Shown: positions 49,516 to 58,322 of the stretch, piece by piece
Layout: every line of letters starts with the position of its first letter
How positions within the stretch are numbered: position 1 is the stretch's first letter
NCBI RefSeq assembly: GCF_000175575.2
Contig: NZ_CP005986.1
Coordinates: forward strand, 1 to 64,000
Length of the DNA stretch: 64,000 nucleotides
Source of the DNA: Acidithiobacillus caldus ATCC 51756
Lineage (GTDB): Bacteria; Pseudomonadota; Gammaproteobacteria; Acidithiobacillales; Acidithiobacillaceae
Direction: 5' to 3'
The notes under the pieces: generated by a model
Database searches by the model: none
What the model was told of the DNA's origin: nothing
What the model saw: only the letters and a program-made list of their open reading frames with translations
Made by a program: the position numbers and the translations under genes

Positions 49516-51005
49516 GAGATAAAACGGCGGAATCCACCGATATCCTATTGCTACTCGAGGGGACCTTTCCCTACGTCCGCGGCGGGGTTTCGTCCTGGGT
49601 CAAGCGGATCATCGAGGGTTTTCCCAAGCGACGTTTCGGGATCATTTTCCTGGGTAGCGCAAAATCCGATTACCGTCTTGGCGAGGCTTACGCTCTACCC
49701 GACAATGTCGATTATTTTGCCGAATATTTTCTTTACGATGCATCGGCAAGCCACGCCAAAGCGTCTTCAGCTATGGGGCGGATCGATGTGGATGGCATCG
49801 ACGGCGCGCATCGCCAGATGAGGTCCTGCCTGCGTGGAGAGGCCTTTCCCATGGAGGATATGGATCTCGCGGAAAACTTTGGCGTCAGTCCGGAGGCGTT
49901 TTTCCATGCACCGGCCATCTGGGACTACTTTTTGCAGCGCTATGCAGAGATTCCAGATCAACCCCCTTTTGTGGATTATTTTTGGACCATACGCGGAATG
50001 CATGGACCGCTGTGGATTTTGCAGAGGGCCGTGCAAGCTGCGCCGCGGGCAAAACTCCTGCTGTCTCCCTCCACGGGTTACGCTGGTTTTCTGGGCGCCC
50101 TGCTGTCTAGCCGACAGGATCGACCCCTCCTTATTTCCGAGCACGGAATCTATACCAAGGAAAGGCGCATCGATCTGATGCTTGCGCGCTGGATTCACGA
50201 GGACGACGAGTTCCTCCGTCGACCTGGACAGATTCACTATTTGCGCCAGCTCTGGATCCATTTTTTTGAGTTTCTCGGGCGCCTGGCGTATCAGCAGGCA
50301 TGGCGCATTCTGAATCTGTACGAAGGGGTGATTCCTCTACAACTGGCGGGGGGCGCGCCACCAGAAAAGCTGCTCACCATACCCAATGGGATTGACGTGG
50401 AACGTTTCGTCGCTGCCCGGCGTCCTTTTCTTCAGCGCGAAGACGTGGTAGCGCTCATCGGTCGCGTCGTTCCCATAAAGGATATCAAGACCTTTATCCG
50501 GGCTGCGGCGATCCTGCACGCTCGCGGCCGCAATACCGTGTTCTGGATCGTCGGGCCAACGGAAGAGGACGAGGAGTATTACGCCGAGTGTCGGGTGTTG
50601 GTAGAACACCTCGGTCTGCAGGATCGTGTCCAGTTTCTGGGTTTTCGCTCGGTATCCGAGGTGTTGATGACCGTCCGCTTGACGGTTCTGAGTTCCATCA
50701 GCGAGGGATTGCCCCTGTCGGTGCTCGAGAGTGTTGCCGCTGGGGTGCCCGTCGTTGCCACCGACGTCGGCTCGTGTCGGGAACTGGTTTATGGCGCCCA
50801 ACCCACGGTCGAGGAACCGGCGGGGATCATCGTTCCCATCGCCGATCCCGCCGCACTTGCCGGGGCTATGATCGCCTTACTGGACAGCGAGGAGCGTTGG
50901 AATCTTTGTAGCCACAACGCCGTTATCCGGGTTGAGAGGCATTACCGGGAAGAGCAGATGTTTGCGCGTTACGGCGACCTCTTCGATCAGGTCATGACGG
51001 AGTAG
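49512..51005 (+). CDS. pelF: Pel glycosyltransferase PelF
   Basis: Cytosolic GT4-family, UDP-dependent glycosyltransferase that polymerises Pel. The 497 residues begin with LLLEGTFPYVRGGVSSWVK and carry GT4 motifs GRVVPIKDIKTFIRAA and EGLPLSVLESVAAGVPVVAT (the E-x7-E pair). P. aeruginosa PelF is 507 residues. The DNA here is visibly more T-rich than the housekeeping genes. Confidence 0.95.
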   Translation: MRDKTAESTDILLLLEGTFPYVRGGVSSWVKRIIEGFPKRRFGIIFLGSAKSDYRLGEAYALPDNVDYFAEYFLYDASASHAKASSAMGRIDVDGIDGAHRQMRSCLRGEAFPMEDMDLAENFGVSPEAFFHAPAIWDYFLQRYAEIPDQPPFVDYFWTIRGMHGPLWILQRAVQAAPRAKLLLSPSTGYAGFLGALLSSRQDRPLLISEHGIYTKERRIDLMLARWIHEDDEFLRRPGQIHYLRQLWIHFFEFLGRLAYQQAWRILNLYEGVIPLQLAGGAPPEKLLTIPNGIDVERFVAARRPFLQREDVVALIGRVVPIKDIKTFIRAAAILHARGRNTVFWIVGPTEEDEEYYAECRVLVEHLGLQDRVQFLGFRSVSEVLMTVRLTVLSSISEGLPLSVLESVAAGVPVVATDVGSCRELVYGAQPTVEEPAGIIVPIADPAALAGAMIALLDSEERWNLCSHNAVIRVERHYREEQMFARYGDLFDQVMTE

Positions 51006-51007
51006 CT

Positions 51008-52378
51008 ATGGCTGGGATCGGTTTTGAATTACGGCGTATTCTCCGGCGCGGAAGTTATCTAGCGATGATGGAGGCCTATGGGTATGCCGGCGTGGTATCG
51101 TCGGGCCCGTGGCTGTTGTCCATATTCGGTATCCTATTGCTGGGATTTCTGGCAATCGGCGATCATACTGCGCGTGCGTCGGTCATCCAGTTCCAGGTTT
51201 CCGTGACTTATCTGATTGCGGTTTCCCTGATACTCACCGGTCCCTTGCAGCTCCTCTTCACGCGCTACATTGCGGATATGCTCTTTGCGCGACAGACGCG
51301 ATCGGTCGTGACGGTCCTGCTCACCATGCTGATCACGGCACTCGTTCCCGGCACCATCTTTGCGGTGGCTGCGCTACTGCTTTTCTTCAGGGCAACGCCA
51401 TGGCTTTACCAGGTGCTCATGGCCATGGCATTTATCGAGCTTTGTGGTGTTTGGGTTTTGACGATCATGGGCACCAGCCTCAAGGATTACAAGGCCCTGG
51501 TTAGCTGGTATCTGTTCGCCTACGCAACGGTGGTCGCCCTGGGCCTGTTTCTGGGGCGGCGCTTTGGTCTGGACGGCTACATGCTGGCATTCGTACTCGG
51601 TCAGGGGATCTTACTCCTGGGTCTTGGGACACTGGTGATCCGCCAGTTCCCGGGCTTCGTGCAGTGGCCCGAGCACCGCGGCCTCCGCTGGTACTGGTCC
51701 CTCGCCCTGGTGGGCACCGCTTTCAATTTGGCTGTTTGGACGGATAAATTCTGGTTCTGGTTTTCTCCGGCAACCAGTGCTGCGATCATCGGTCCGCTGC
51801 GGGCTTCGCCCATCTACGATGTTCCGATTTTTCTTAGTTATCTTTTGATCGTGCCAGGTCTCGCGGTGTTCCTCTTTCGCCTGGAAACGGATTTTGTGGA
51901 GGCCTACGATGCATACAATCGGGCCATCATCGACGGTGGCACCTACGAAGAACTGAAGAGTGCCAAGTTGCGCATGCTGCTTGCGACGCGTTCCGGTCTT
52001 GGGGACATCGCCAAGGTCCAGGGAGTCACGGTGCTGTTGGCTTTTGCTTTCACCCAGCCCCTCCTTGCGCTTTTGGGTTACTCCAGCAGCTACGCCCGCA
52101 TTTTTCAATTTGACGTCATCGGTGTAAGTCTGCAGCTTTTGTTGATGAGTCTTCTGAATGTCTATTTTTATCTGGATCTGCGTGGTCGTAGCGTCCTGCT
52201 GACGCTCACTTTTCTCTTGGGCAACGTTATCTTCACCGGGATGACCCTCTGGGCCGGGCCGTTCTTTTATGGCTTGGGCTTTCTGGCATCACTTTTTGTG
52301 GCGGATCTGCTCGGGCTCTATTTTTTATCCCGGGATCTGGAAAGAATCGATTATTTGACTTTCATGCGTGCTCAGTGA
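51008..52378 (+). CDS. pelG: Pel polysaccharide membrane transporter PelG
   Basis: Polytopic MOP/Wzx-like inner-membrane protein that moves Pel across the membrane with PelD-PelE-PelF. The 456 residues start MAGIGFELRRILRRGSY and show about 12 membrane segments, matching PelG length. Two bases after pelF; overlaps the epimerase reading frame. Confidence 0.95.
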   Translation: MAGIGFELRRILRRGSYLAMMEAYGYAGVVSSGPWLLSIFGILLLGFLAIGDHTARASVIQFQVSVTYLIAVSLILTGPLQLLFTRYIADMLFARQTRSVVTVLLTMLITALVPGTIFAVAALLLFFRATPWLYQVLMAMAFIELCGVWVLTIMGTSLKDYKALVSWYLFAYATVVALGLFLGRRFGLDGYMLAFVLGQGILLLGLGTLVIRQFPGFVQWPEHRGLRWYWSLALVGTAFNLAVWTDKFWFWFSPATSAAIIGPLRASPIYDVPIFLSYLLIVPGLAVFLFRLETDFVEAYDAYNRAIIDGGTYEELKSAKLRMLLATRSGLGDIAKVQGVTVLLAFAFTQPLLALLGYSSSYARIFQFDVIGVSLQLLLMSLLNVYFYLDLRGRSVLLTLTFLLGNVIFTGMTLWAGPFFYGLGFLASLFVADLLGLYFLSRDLERIDYLTFMRAQ

Positions 52379-52386
52379 GGATCCAT

Positions 52387-53334
52387 GTGAAAGACCAGCA
52401 TAAAAGTATTCTGGTGATCGGAGGCGCTGGTTTCATCGGCTCTCATACCGTCGACCTGCTTTTGCAGGAGGGTCATCGCGTACGGGTGCTGGATAATTTC
52501 TCCAGCGGGCGAAAAGAAAATTTGCCATGGGAGCATCCGCATCTGGAAATCGTTTCTGGAGACCTGGAGGATGGCGTGTTGCTGGAACGGGCTTTTGACC
52601 AGGCACAAGCCGTCCTCCACTTGGCGGCACAGGTGTCCGTGCAGCGAAGCCTGGAGGATCCGCTTGGCTCTTGCCGGCAGAATATCCTGAACTTCGTGCG
52701 CGTGCTGGAGCAGGCGCGTCGACATGGCACACGCGTGGTATACGCCTCGTCGGCTGCCGTTTATGGGGATCCGGAGGTTTTGCCTGTGGACGAGCAGGCC
52801 CCTGTTCGCCCGGTATCTCCCTACGGTCTGGAAAAATACAGCAACGAACTCTACGCAGAACTCTACGGGCGGATACATGGCCTCTCGCATCTGGGTCTGC
52901 GCTATTTCAATGTGTATGGTCCGCGGCAAGATCCGGGCTCTCCGTATAGTGGGGTCATTTCCCGCTTTGTGGATCAGATCCGTAAGGGGCAGGCCCTGAC
53001 GGTACGCGGGGATGGTCTCCAGGGGCGGGATTTCATCCACGTCGCCGACGTAGCACGAGCCAATCTGGCTGCCTTGTTCGCCTCTCTGTGTGGCGTGGTC
53101 AATATTGCTGGCGGGCAAGTAACGACCGTCCGGCGGCTGGCCGAGCTCATCATTGAACTCCACGGAGGCAAAGGATCGATTGAGGGCGTTCCACCCCTCC
53201 CCGGTGACATTCGCCATTCCCGGTCAGATATTGGCCGCATGCAACAGTTCCTGATCGCGCCGGGAATCCCCCTGGATCAAGGTCTGCAGGATTTGCTGGA
53301 TGGGGGTATGAGTCGCGCACGCAGCGTCGGATAG
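52387..53334 (+). CDS. NAD-dependent UDP-sugar epimerase (PelX/WcaG-like)
   Basis: Extended SDR enzyme, probably UDP-GlcNAc/UDP-Glc 4-epimerase. The 315 residues have the NAD motif GGAGFIGSH, YASSAAVYGDP, and SPYGLEK with the Tyr-x3-Lys pair. GTG 52387 follows TGAGGA at five bases; GTG 52375 overlapping the pelG stop is the alternative. Pel is made from GalNAc/GlcNAc; in some Pseudomonas pel clusters PelX, a UDP-GlcNAc C4-epimerase, supplies UDP-GalNAc. The same role is inferred from position; substrate specificity is not visible. Confidence 0.85.
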   Translation: MKDQHKSILVIGGAGFIGSHTVDLLLQEGHRVRVLDNFSSGRKENLPWEHPHLEIVSGDLEDGVLLERAFDQAQAVLHLAAQVSVQRSLEDPLGSCRQNILNFVRVLEQARRHGTRVVYASSAAVYGDPEVLPVDEQAPVRPVSPYGLEKYSNELYAELYGRIHGLSHLGLRYFNVYGPRQDPGSPYSGVISRFVDQIRKGQALTVRGDGLQGRDFIHVADVARANLAALFASLCGVVNIAGGQVTTVRRLAELIIELHGGKGSIEGVPPLPGDIRHSRSDIGRMQQFLIAPGIPLDQGLQDLLDGGMSRARSVG

Positions 53335-53379
53335 CGCTGTCTTGGGCGCCTTGCTCTGGTTCTCGACATTCCACCCAAT

Positions 53380-53449
53380 GCCAGGGATTTACGCCCTGGC
53401 GATACGCGCGGGCTTTCCATGCGGCCCGCTTGTACGGCCGTCCGGCCGT
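53380..53449. repeat. Three consecutive perfect stem-loops after the pel operon
   Basis: GCCAGGG/CCCTGGC (53380-53400, 7-base loop), GCGGGC/GCCCGC (53408-53429, 10-base loop) and ACGGCC/GGCCGT (53434-53449, 4-base loop) follow one another. None has a long T-run. They may end pel transcription or protect its 3' end, or be part of the leader of the next gene. Confidence 0.45.
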
Positions 53450-53511
53450 TTCCGGGCCGTGCCGGACTGGGTTATGCTTCGGTGTAGACAATCCTGTATA
53501 GCGGGCGCGCA

Positions 53512-54255
53512 ATGGAATACATCGATTCGGCGGTGATGGAGGCGCTACTGGCGAATGGCGAGGCGTTTCGGCAGAAGCGGCCTTATCCCTATGCCAGTAT
53601 CCAGGGATTTCTGAGGGAAGACGCCTTTGCCACGCTCTGCCGCGAGTCACCCAGTCCCGAGGATATGCAGCAGGAAAAGCGGCGCCGTGCGCACGGTCAG
53701 CAGACGCACGAGCGTCTCAGTTTGCAGGTGGTGCCAGCCGTGGAAGATCGATTGTCCAGCCATTGGCGGAACTTTTTGGCGGAGTTGCGCAGTCCGGCCT
53801 ACCTCGATTTCTGGCGGCAGATGCTGGGGCTGTCGCGACGCAGCCCAGTGCTTTTGAGCATGCACTGGCACTATGCGCCGGCAGGGGCGTCGGTATCACC
53901 GCACACCGATGCGCGGCGCAAACTGGGCTCACACATCTTTTACCTCAATACCCCGGCGGACTGGCAGGAAGACTGGGGCGGCCAAACCCTGGTGTTGGAC
54001 GACGGGGGACGCTTTCCGCGGCATTCGGCGCCCGGGTACGAGGATCTCGAACTGGTAGCTGCCTCGACGGTGCTGGGTAACCGTAGCTTTCTGTTCGCCC
54101 AGACCGACCATTCGTGGCACGCGGTGCGCGAACTGCGCAACCCCCCGGGTCATTTGCGCAAGGTGTTCATCGTGGTGGCCAACCGCCTGTCCTTTCAGGT
54201 CCTCTCTCGGCGTTTGCGGGGGAAGGATCCGGACGGTTTCCGGCTGCGCGGATGA
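53512..54255 (+). CDS. 2OG-Fe(II) oxygenase family protein
   Basis: A 247-residue cytoplasmic protein with the double-stranded beta-helix signature of prolyl-hydroxylase-like dioxygenases: iron ligands H131 and D133 (SPHTDARR) and H203 (HSWHAV), with R216 positioned to bind 2-oxoglutarate. The substrate is unknown. It lies 177 bases after the pel epimerase, same strand, overlapping the reading frame before the SIMPL gene. No clear ribosome site is seen. Confidence 0.85.
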   Translation: MEYIDSAVMEALLANGEAFRQKRPYPYASIQGFLREDAFATLCRESPSPEDMQQEKRRRAHGQQTHERLSLQVVPAVEDRLSSHWRNFLAELRSPAYLDFWRQMLGLSRRSPVLLSMHWHYAPAGASVSPHTDARRKLGSHIFYLNTPADWQEDWGGQTLVLDDGGRFPRHSAPGYEDLELVAASTVLGNRSFLFAQTDHSWHAVRELRNPPGHLRKVFIVVANRLSFQVLSRRLRGKDPDGFRLRG

Positions 54256-54275
54256 TTTTGAGGGAGGAGCCCATC

Positions 54276-54977
54276 GTGTCCAGCCATCGTCGCAGTGCTG
54301 TCTTTGCTGGTCTCATTGCGGGCCTGTGCTTGCTGCCCCCCGCCGCCGGTGCCGATGTCGCCAGCGATGCGAACCGCACCCGCATCGAGCTTTCGACGAC
54401 CGAGGACTACGTCGTTCCCGCTACCCAACTGAGGGCGGAACTGGCGGCCAGCGCGGAGCGTGACGATCCGGCGCGCGCGGCAGCCGCGGTCAATGCATCC
54501 TTGCAGTGGGCCAGTGGCATTCTCGCCAAAGATCCGGCCGTGCACTGGCAGAATGCGGGGTATCAGAGTCTCCGCGTGGAAGTGGACAAACGTCCTCTCT
54601 GGCGGGTTACCGGGAGTCTGCAGCTGGAGGCGGCTCCCGCGCTTCTGGGCCCATTGTTGGCCCACTTGCAGGCCCGCTTGCAGATCGTGTCGACGCAGTT
54701 CGTTGCCCGTGCCGCCGATCACGAGGAGGCCGAGCGGCGGGCCGCCGCCAAGGCTCTGCACACCTGGCGGGAGCGCGCCCGCGAGGCCTGCACGGCACTG
54801 GGTCTGCGTTGGGGCGGCATCGAGTCCGTGCGCCTCAGTGATCGTTGGCAGGATAACGAACCGCGTCCGTTGGTGTTCGCGGCCGCCCGCGCCGGTAACC
54901 CGCCCGCAATTCCCCTGGGCGAGGGGCGCAAATCCCGTCAGGTGGAGGTCGCCGGCAGCGCTTGGTGTCACCCATGA
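54276..54977 (+). CDS. Periplasmic SIMPL-domain (DUF541) protein
   Basis: A 233-residue exported protein. GTG 54276 with AGGGAGG upstream is preferred to ATG 54252. The signal peptide (VFAGLIAGLCLLPPAAGA) is followed by one SIMPL domain, seen from its pattern NRTRIELSTTEDYVVP and the repeated VSTQFVARAADHEEAE-type helices with a late AAAKALHTWRERAREACTALG stretch. Members of this family are secreted or membrane proteins of mostly unknown role. Confidence 0.75.
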   Translation: MSSHRRSAVFAGLIAGLCLLPPAAGADVASDANRTRIELSTTEDYVVPATQLRAELAASAERDDPARAAAAVNASLQWASGILAKDPAVHWQNAGYQSLRVEVDKRPLWRVTGSLQLEAAPALLGPLLAHLQARLQIVSTQFVARAADHEEAERRAAAKALHTWRERAREACTALGLRWGGIESVRLSDRWQDNEPRPLVFAAARAGNPPAIPLGEGRKSRQVEVAGSAWCHP

Positions 54978-55071
54978 TCTGCGCGGCGCCAGACGGCCAT
55001 TTGGCGTATTTTCGACTAAATGGTAGTCGGTACCGGTCTGCACGTCCGCGCCGGGTTCAAAGGACATCCGC

Positions 55072-56979
55072 TTGATCGACGATCGCTTCAAGGCGCTCAA
55101 GAATACGGGGCGATTACCCTCGCCGCGCGGCATCTATCTCGAGGTCGCCCGCCTGGTCGATGCCGAGGAAACCAGCAGTCTTGACCTTGCGCGGGTCTTG
55201 CAGGCGGACCCGGCCCTCAGCGCTAGGCTTCTCAAAATGACCAGCATGGCCATGCGCGCCGGTCGGCGCCCCATCGTGTCCATCCCCGATGCCATACTGG
55301 TCTTGGGTTTTGCCCAGATCAAGCGCCTCGTGCTCGCGCTGACGCTGATGCAAGCGTCGGAGCAGCGGGTACCGGGTTTCGATTACGCGAGCTTCTGGAC
55401 CACGTCTCTGCTCACTGCCCTGGCCGTCCAGGAGTTGGTCCAGATTTTGGGGCAGGCCCCGGCCGATGAGATTTTCGTCCTGGGCCTGCTGGCGCGAATC
55501 GGTCACTTGTCCCTCGCCAGTGCCTATCCCGAGGAGTTTGCCCAGATCTTGCAGGATGCACCGACACCTGTCGATGAGCTCTGGCTGAAAGCGCAGGAGT
55601 TGGAGCGCTTTGCGCTGGACGAGGATGAGGTCACCGGTCTGCTTCTGGAAGATTGGGGATTCCCCGCCGTATACGTGGAAGCCGCATTCTTTCAGTCCAA
55701 TGCCAAGGCCGTGCCGCGGGGCGAATGGCCGCGATCCTTGCGGATTGCGCATATGCTGAGTCTGGGGAGGTCCCTGGCGCAGCAATGTCTGCTGCAGACC
55801 CAGGACGACGATGGTCAGCGCGAGCACCTGCTGCGGGAAGCGGCGAATCTGGGTATCGATGTGGCCACCATGGAGACGATTGCCCAGTCCCTGCTCATGG
55901 CCTGGCCAGAGTGGCGCGGCTTGCTGGGTGAGGCCGCACCCTTGCGACGCCAGGTGCAGCTGCGCCAGGCGGCAGATACAGAACCTGGCTGCGGTGTTGG
56001 TGACGCAGTGCACAGCCTGCATGTGGCCTGGGCCGGTAGAGTGGATGCGGTGCCGGAGGTATTGCTGAGTCTGGGAAAGCAGGGGAACGCTTTTTGGCCC
56101 CTGTCCATCGAAGGATTTTTGCACTGGCCCGGTCGCGATCAGGTGGATCTTCTGGTGCTCGACTGGGACGCCATCGCCGAACTTTGGGAGCGCCTGTTAC
56201 CTCGGTTCAACGGTCGACGGGAGCTTGGGCCCTACCTCTTGCTCGTCGCGCCTGAATTGCCGCCTGAGGTGGAGTCCCGTCTTTTCGAAACGGCGGTGGA
56301 CGCGCGCGAGCTACCGCCTTTGACAGACCAGAAACTCACGCCCCATCTGCACGCCGCCGCCCGCCGCCGAGCCTTGCGCCAGGAGCAAGCCGGTCGCTGG
56401 CAACGGCTGCGCCAGTTTGCCGGAACCTTGGTGGAGGTCAACCGAGACCTGCGTCAAGCGGCCCTGACCGATCCTTTGACGGCTCTGCGCAACCGGCGCT
56501 ACGTGACGGAGCGGCTCGCCCAAGAGTGGGCCGCCGCCCAGCGACACGGAAAGACCTTGGCGGTTCTCCTGCTCGATCTGGATAATTTCAAGCAGATCAA
56601 TGACGAGCTGGGCCATCACAGCGGCGATGCGGTCCTGCGTCAACTGGCGGCGACGCTGCAGGCGCACGCACGCATGCAGGACGTGCTGTGCCGCGTGGGC
56701 GGCGACGAGTTTCTCGTTATCTGTCCCGAGACCACCCTGGACGGTGCGCGCACCATGGCGGAGCGGATCCGCCAGGCGCTGTTGGAACTGCGCGTCCCCG
56801 GCGCAGAGTCTGCCGACGGACTTTCCTTGAGTATTGGCATCGCCACCAACGGCGCCGAGGTCGATTCCCCTGAGGCTTTATTGCAGGCTGCCGACCGCGC
56901 GCTCTACCGTGCCAAAAGCCATGGCCGCAATCGGGTGGAAGTGTACCAAGGTGGCACCGGCGGCGTCGGCTTGGGCTAG
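55072..56979 (+). CDS. HDOD-GGDEF diguanylate cyclase
   Basis: A 635-residue signalling protein. An N-terminal HDOD domain (about 15-220; LARVLQADPALSARLLKM) is followed by a central region that looks like a receiver without its phospho-site, and a C-terminal GGDEF domain (about 455-630). The active site VGGDEF (about 543-547) is intact, with an RxxD inhibitory site (RMQD) exactly five residues upstream, so it should make c-di-GMP under product inhibition. TTG start with AAGGA upstream. It is the nearest c-di-GMP source to pelD. The stop overlaps the cbpM stop in CTAG. Confidence 0.88.
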   Translation: MIDDRFKALKNTGRLPSPRGIYLEVARLVDAEETSSLDLARVLQADPALSARLLKMTSMAMRAGRRPIVSIPDAILVLGFAQIKRLVLALTLMQASEQRVPGFDYASFWTTSLLTALAVQELVQILGQAPADEIFVLGLLARIGHLSLASAYPEEFAQILQDAPTPVDELWLKAQELERFALDEDEVTGLLLEDWGFPAVYVEAAFFQSNAKAVPRGEWPRSLRIAHMLSLGRSLAQQCLLQTQDDDGQREHLLREAANLGIDVATMETIAQSLLMAWPEWRGLLGEAAPLRRQVQLRQAADTEPGCGVGDAVHSLHVAWAGRVDAVPEVLLSLGKQGNAFWPLSIEGFLHWPGRDQVDLLVLDWDAIAELWERLLPRFNGRRELGPYLLLVAPELPPEVESRLFETAVDARELPPLTDQKLTPHLHAAARRRALRQEQAGRWQRLRQFAGTLVEVNRDLRQAALTDPLTALRNRRYVTERLAQEWAAAQRHGKTLAVLLLDLDNFKQINDELGHHSGDAVLRQLAATLQAHARMQDVLCRVGGDEFLVICPETTLDGARTMAERIRQALLELRVPGAESADGLSLSIGIATNGAEVDSPEALLQAADRALYRAKSHGRNRVEVYQGGTGGVGLG

Positions 56980-57263
56980 AAGCGCAGACGTTCCAACAGC
57001 TCGACGGCCAATGCCGCGCCGGCCATGTCCAGTTCGAGATCGCGGGCCAAGCGCTGCCCGAGACGAGCGCGATAGAGGTCTATGCGCCGAAAACGCCAGT
57101 GTTGTGGTCCGCTGCCCTGGGGCTGTATCACCCCGTATTGGACCCAGGCCAAGGCCTCACTGGGTGCGCAATGCAACAGATCGCAAAGCTCGCCGAAATC
57201 AAAGCAGAGCAGACCATCGTCGACGATCTCTGCCTGCAGGACGGTGATGGGAGTGGAACTCAT
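56976..57263 (-). CDS. cbpM: Chaperone modulatory protein CbpM
   Basis: Small inhibitor of the J-domain protein CbpA. The 95 residues have a MerR-like fold with LLHCAPSEALAWVQYGVIQPQG and RFRRIDLYRARLGQRLARDLEL, as in E. coli CbpM. GAGGAGA precedes the ATG. It follows cbpA by 22 bases. Confidence 0.9.
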   Translation of the reverse strand: MSSTPITVLQAEIVDDGLLCFDFGELCDLLHCAPSEALAWVQYGVIQPQGSGPQHWRFRRIDLYRARLGQRLARDLELDMAGAALAVELLERLRF

Positions 57264-57285
57264 GGGGGCTTCTCCTCACTCGGGC

Positions 57286-58221
57286 TCAGCGACGTGGGTG
57301 AAAGTGCGAGTGCTCGGCTAGCTGTTGCCAGAGGGCTCTATCCTGCTCCGATATCGTTTTTGGCACGACGATCTGGACGACAGCATACAGATCTCCTGCC
57401 TCCTTTCCTGCGCTACCTGGCAGTCCCTTACCCTTGAGCCGGAGCTTCTGGCCACAATTGGCTCCCGCCGGGACTTTGGTGCGGACGGGCCCGTCCAGGG
57501 TCGGTACCTCGACACTGGCGCCCAAAACGGCCTCCCAGGGCGTGATCTTCAGATCGTGGTAGAGATCCCGACCCTCCACCCGGAACTGGGGATGGGGCAA
57601 GAATTCCACCAGCAGGTAGAGATCGCCGGCGGGACCGCCACCAAGGCCAGGTTGCCCCTGTCCGGCAATGCGCAGACGCTGACCGGCGGTGATGCCCTTG
57701 GGGATCTTGACCGTGAGACGCCGCGTCTGGCGTTGCAGGCGGCCGTCGGGGCCAATACCGGGAAGCTCCAGGGCGATCTCTCGCTGCACCCCGTGGGCGG
57801 CATCCTCTAGACTGATGGCCAGGGTGGCCTGGGTATCCTCGCCCTGGGCACGGAAACCGCCGCCCCGTCGACCGCCGCGACTCTGGGCAAAGAGCTCCTC
57901 GAAGAAATCGCTGAAGCCTCCCATCCCCGCAGCATCCTGCGGACCGCCAAAACCCGCGTGGAAGTGCTCCCACCCCGGCGGCGGGCGAAATTCCTGGCCG
58001 GCCCTCCAGTTGCTTCCCAACTGGTCGTAGGCGCGGCGCTTTTCCGGGTCCTTGAGTACTTCATAAGCCTCCTGGACCTCCTTGAAGCGTTCCTCGGCAT
58101 TTGCTTCCTTGCTGACATCCGGGTGGTACCGACGCGCCATCTTCCGGTATGCCGCCTTGATGGCGTCGGCATCGGCGTCGCGGCCAACACCCAGAATCTG
58201 ATAGTAATCTTTGTATTCCAA
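57286..58221 (-). CDS. cbpA: Curved DNA-binding J-domain co-chaperone CbpA
   Basis: Class B DnaJ-like co-chaperone for DnaK, also nucleoid-associated in E. coli. The 311 residues have a J domain ([13 protein letters not shown] at about 33-35), a Gly/Phe-rich linker, and two beta-sandwich C-terminal domains with no zinc finger. Starts at TTG 58221 with GGGGAT upstream, matching the E. coli N-terminus. In an operon with cbpM, divergent from uvrD. Confidence 0.93.
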   Translation of the reverse strand: MEYKDYYQILGVGRDADADAIKAAYRKMARRYHPDVSKEANAEERFKEVQEAYEVLKDPEKRRAYDQLGSNWRAGQEFRPPPGWEHFHAGFGGPQDAAGMGGFSDFFEELFAQSRGGRRGGGFRAQGEDTQATLAISLEDAAHGVQREIALELPGIGPDGRLQRQTRRLTVKIPKGITAGQRLRIAGQGQPGLGGGPAGDLYLLVEFLPHPQFRVEGRDLYHDLKITPWEAVLGASVEVPTLDGPVRTKVPAGANCGQKLRLKGKGLPGSAGKEAGDLYAVVQIVVPKTISEQDRALWQQLAEHSHFHPRR

Positions 58222-58322
58222 GGCTATCCCCTGATGAGATTCGAGGCCAATGGTGGAAAAGCGCTGATCCTGCCCTCACAATGTGGGCAAAGACTGCGAA
58301 TTTCAAGACCGAGGCACACGCC

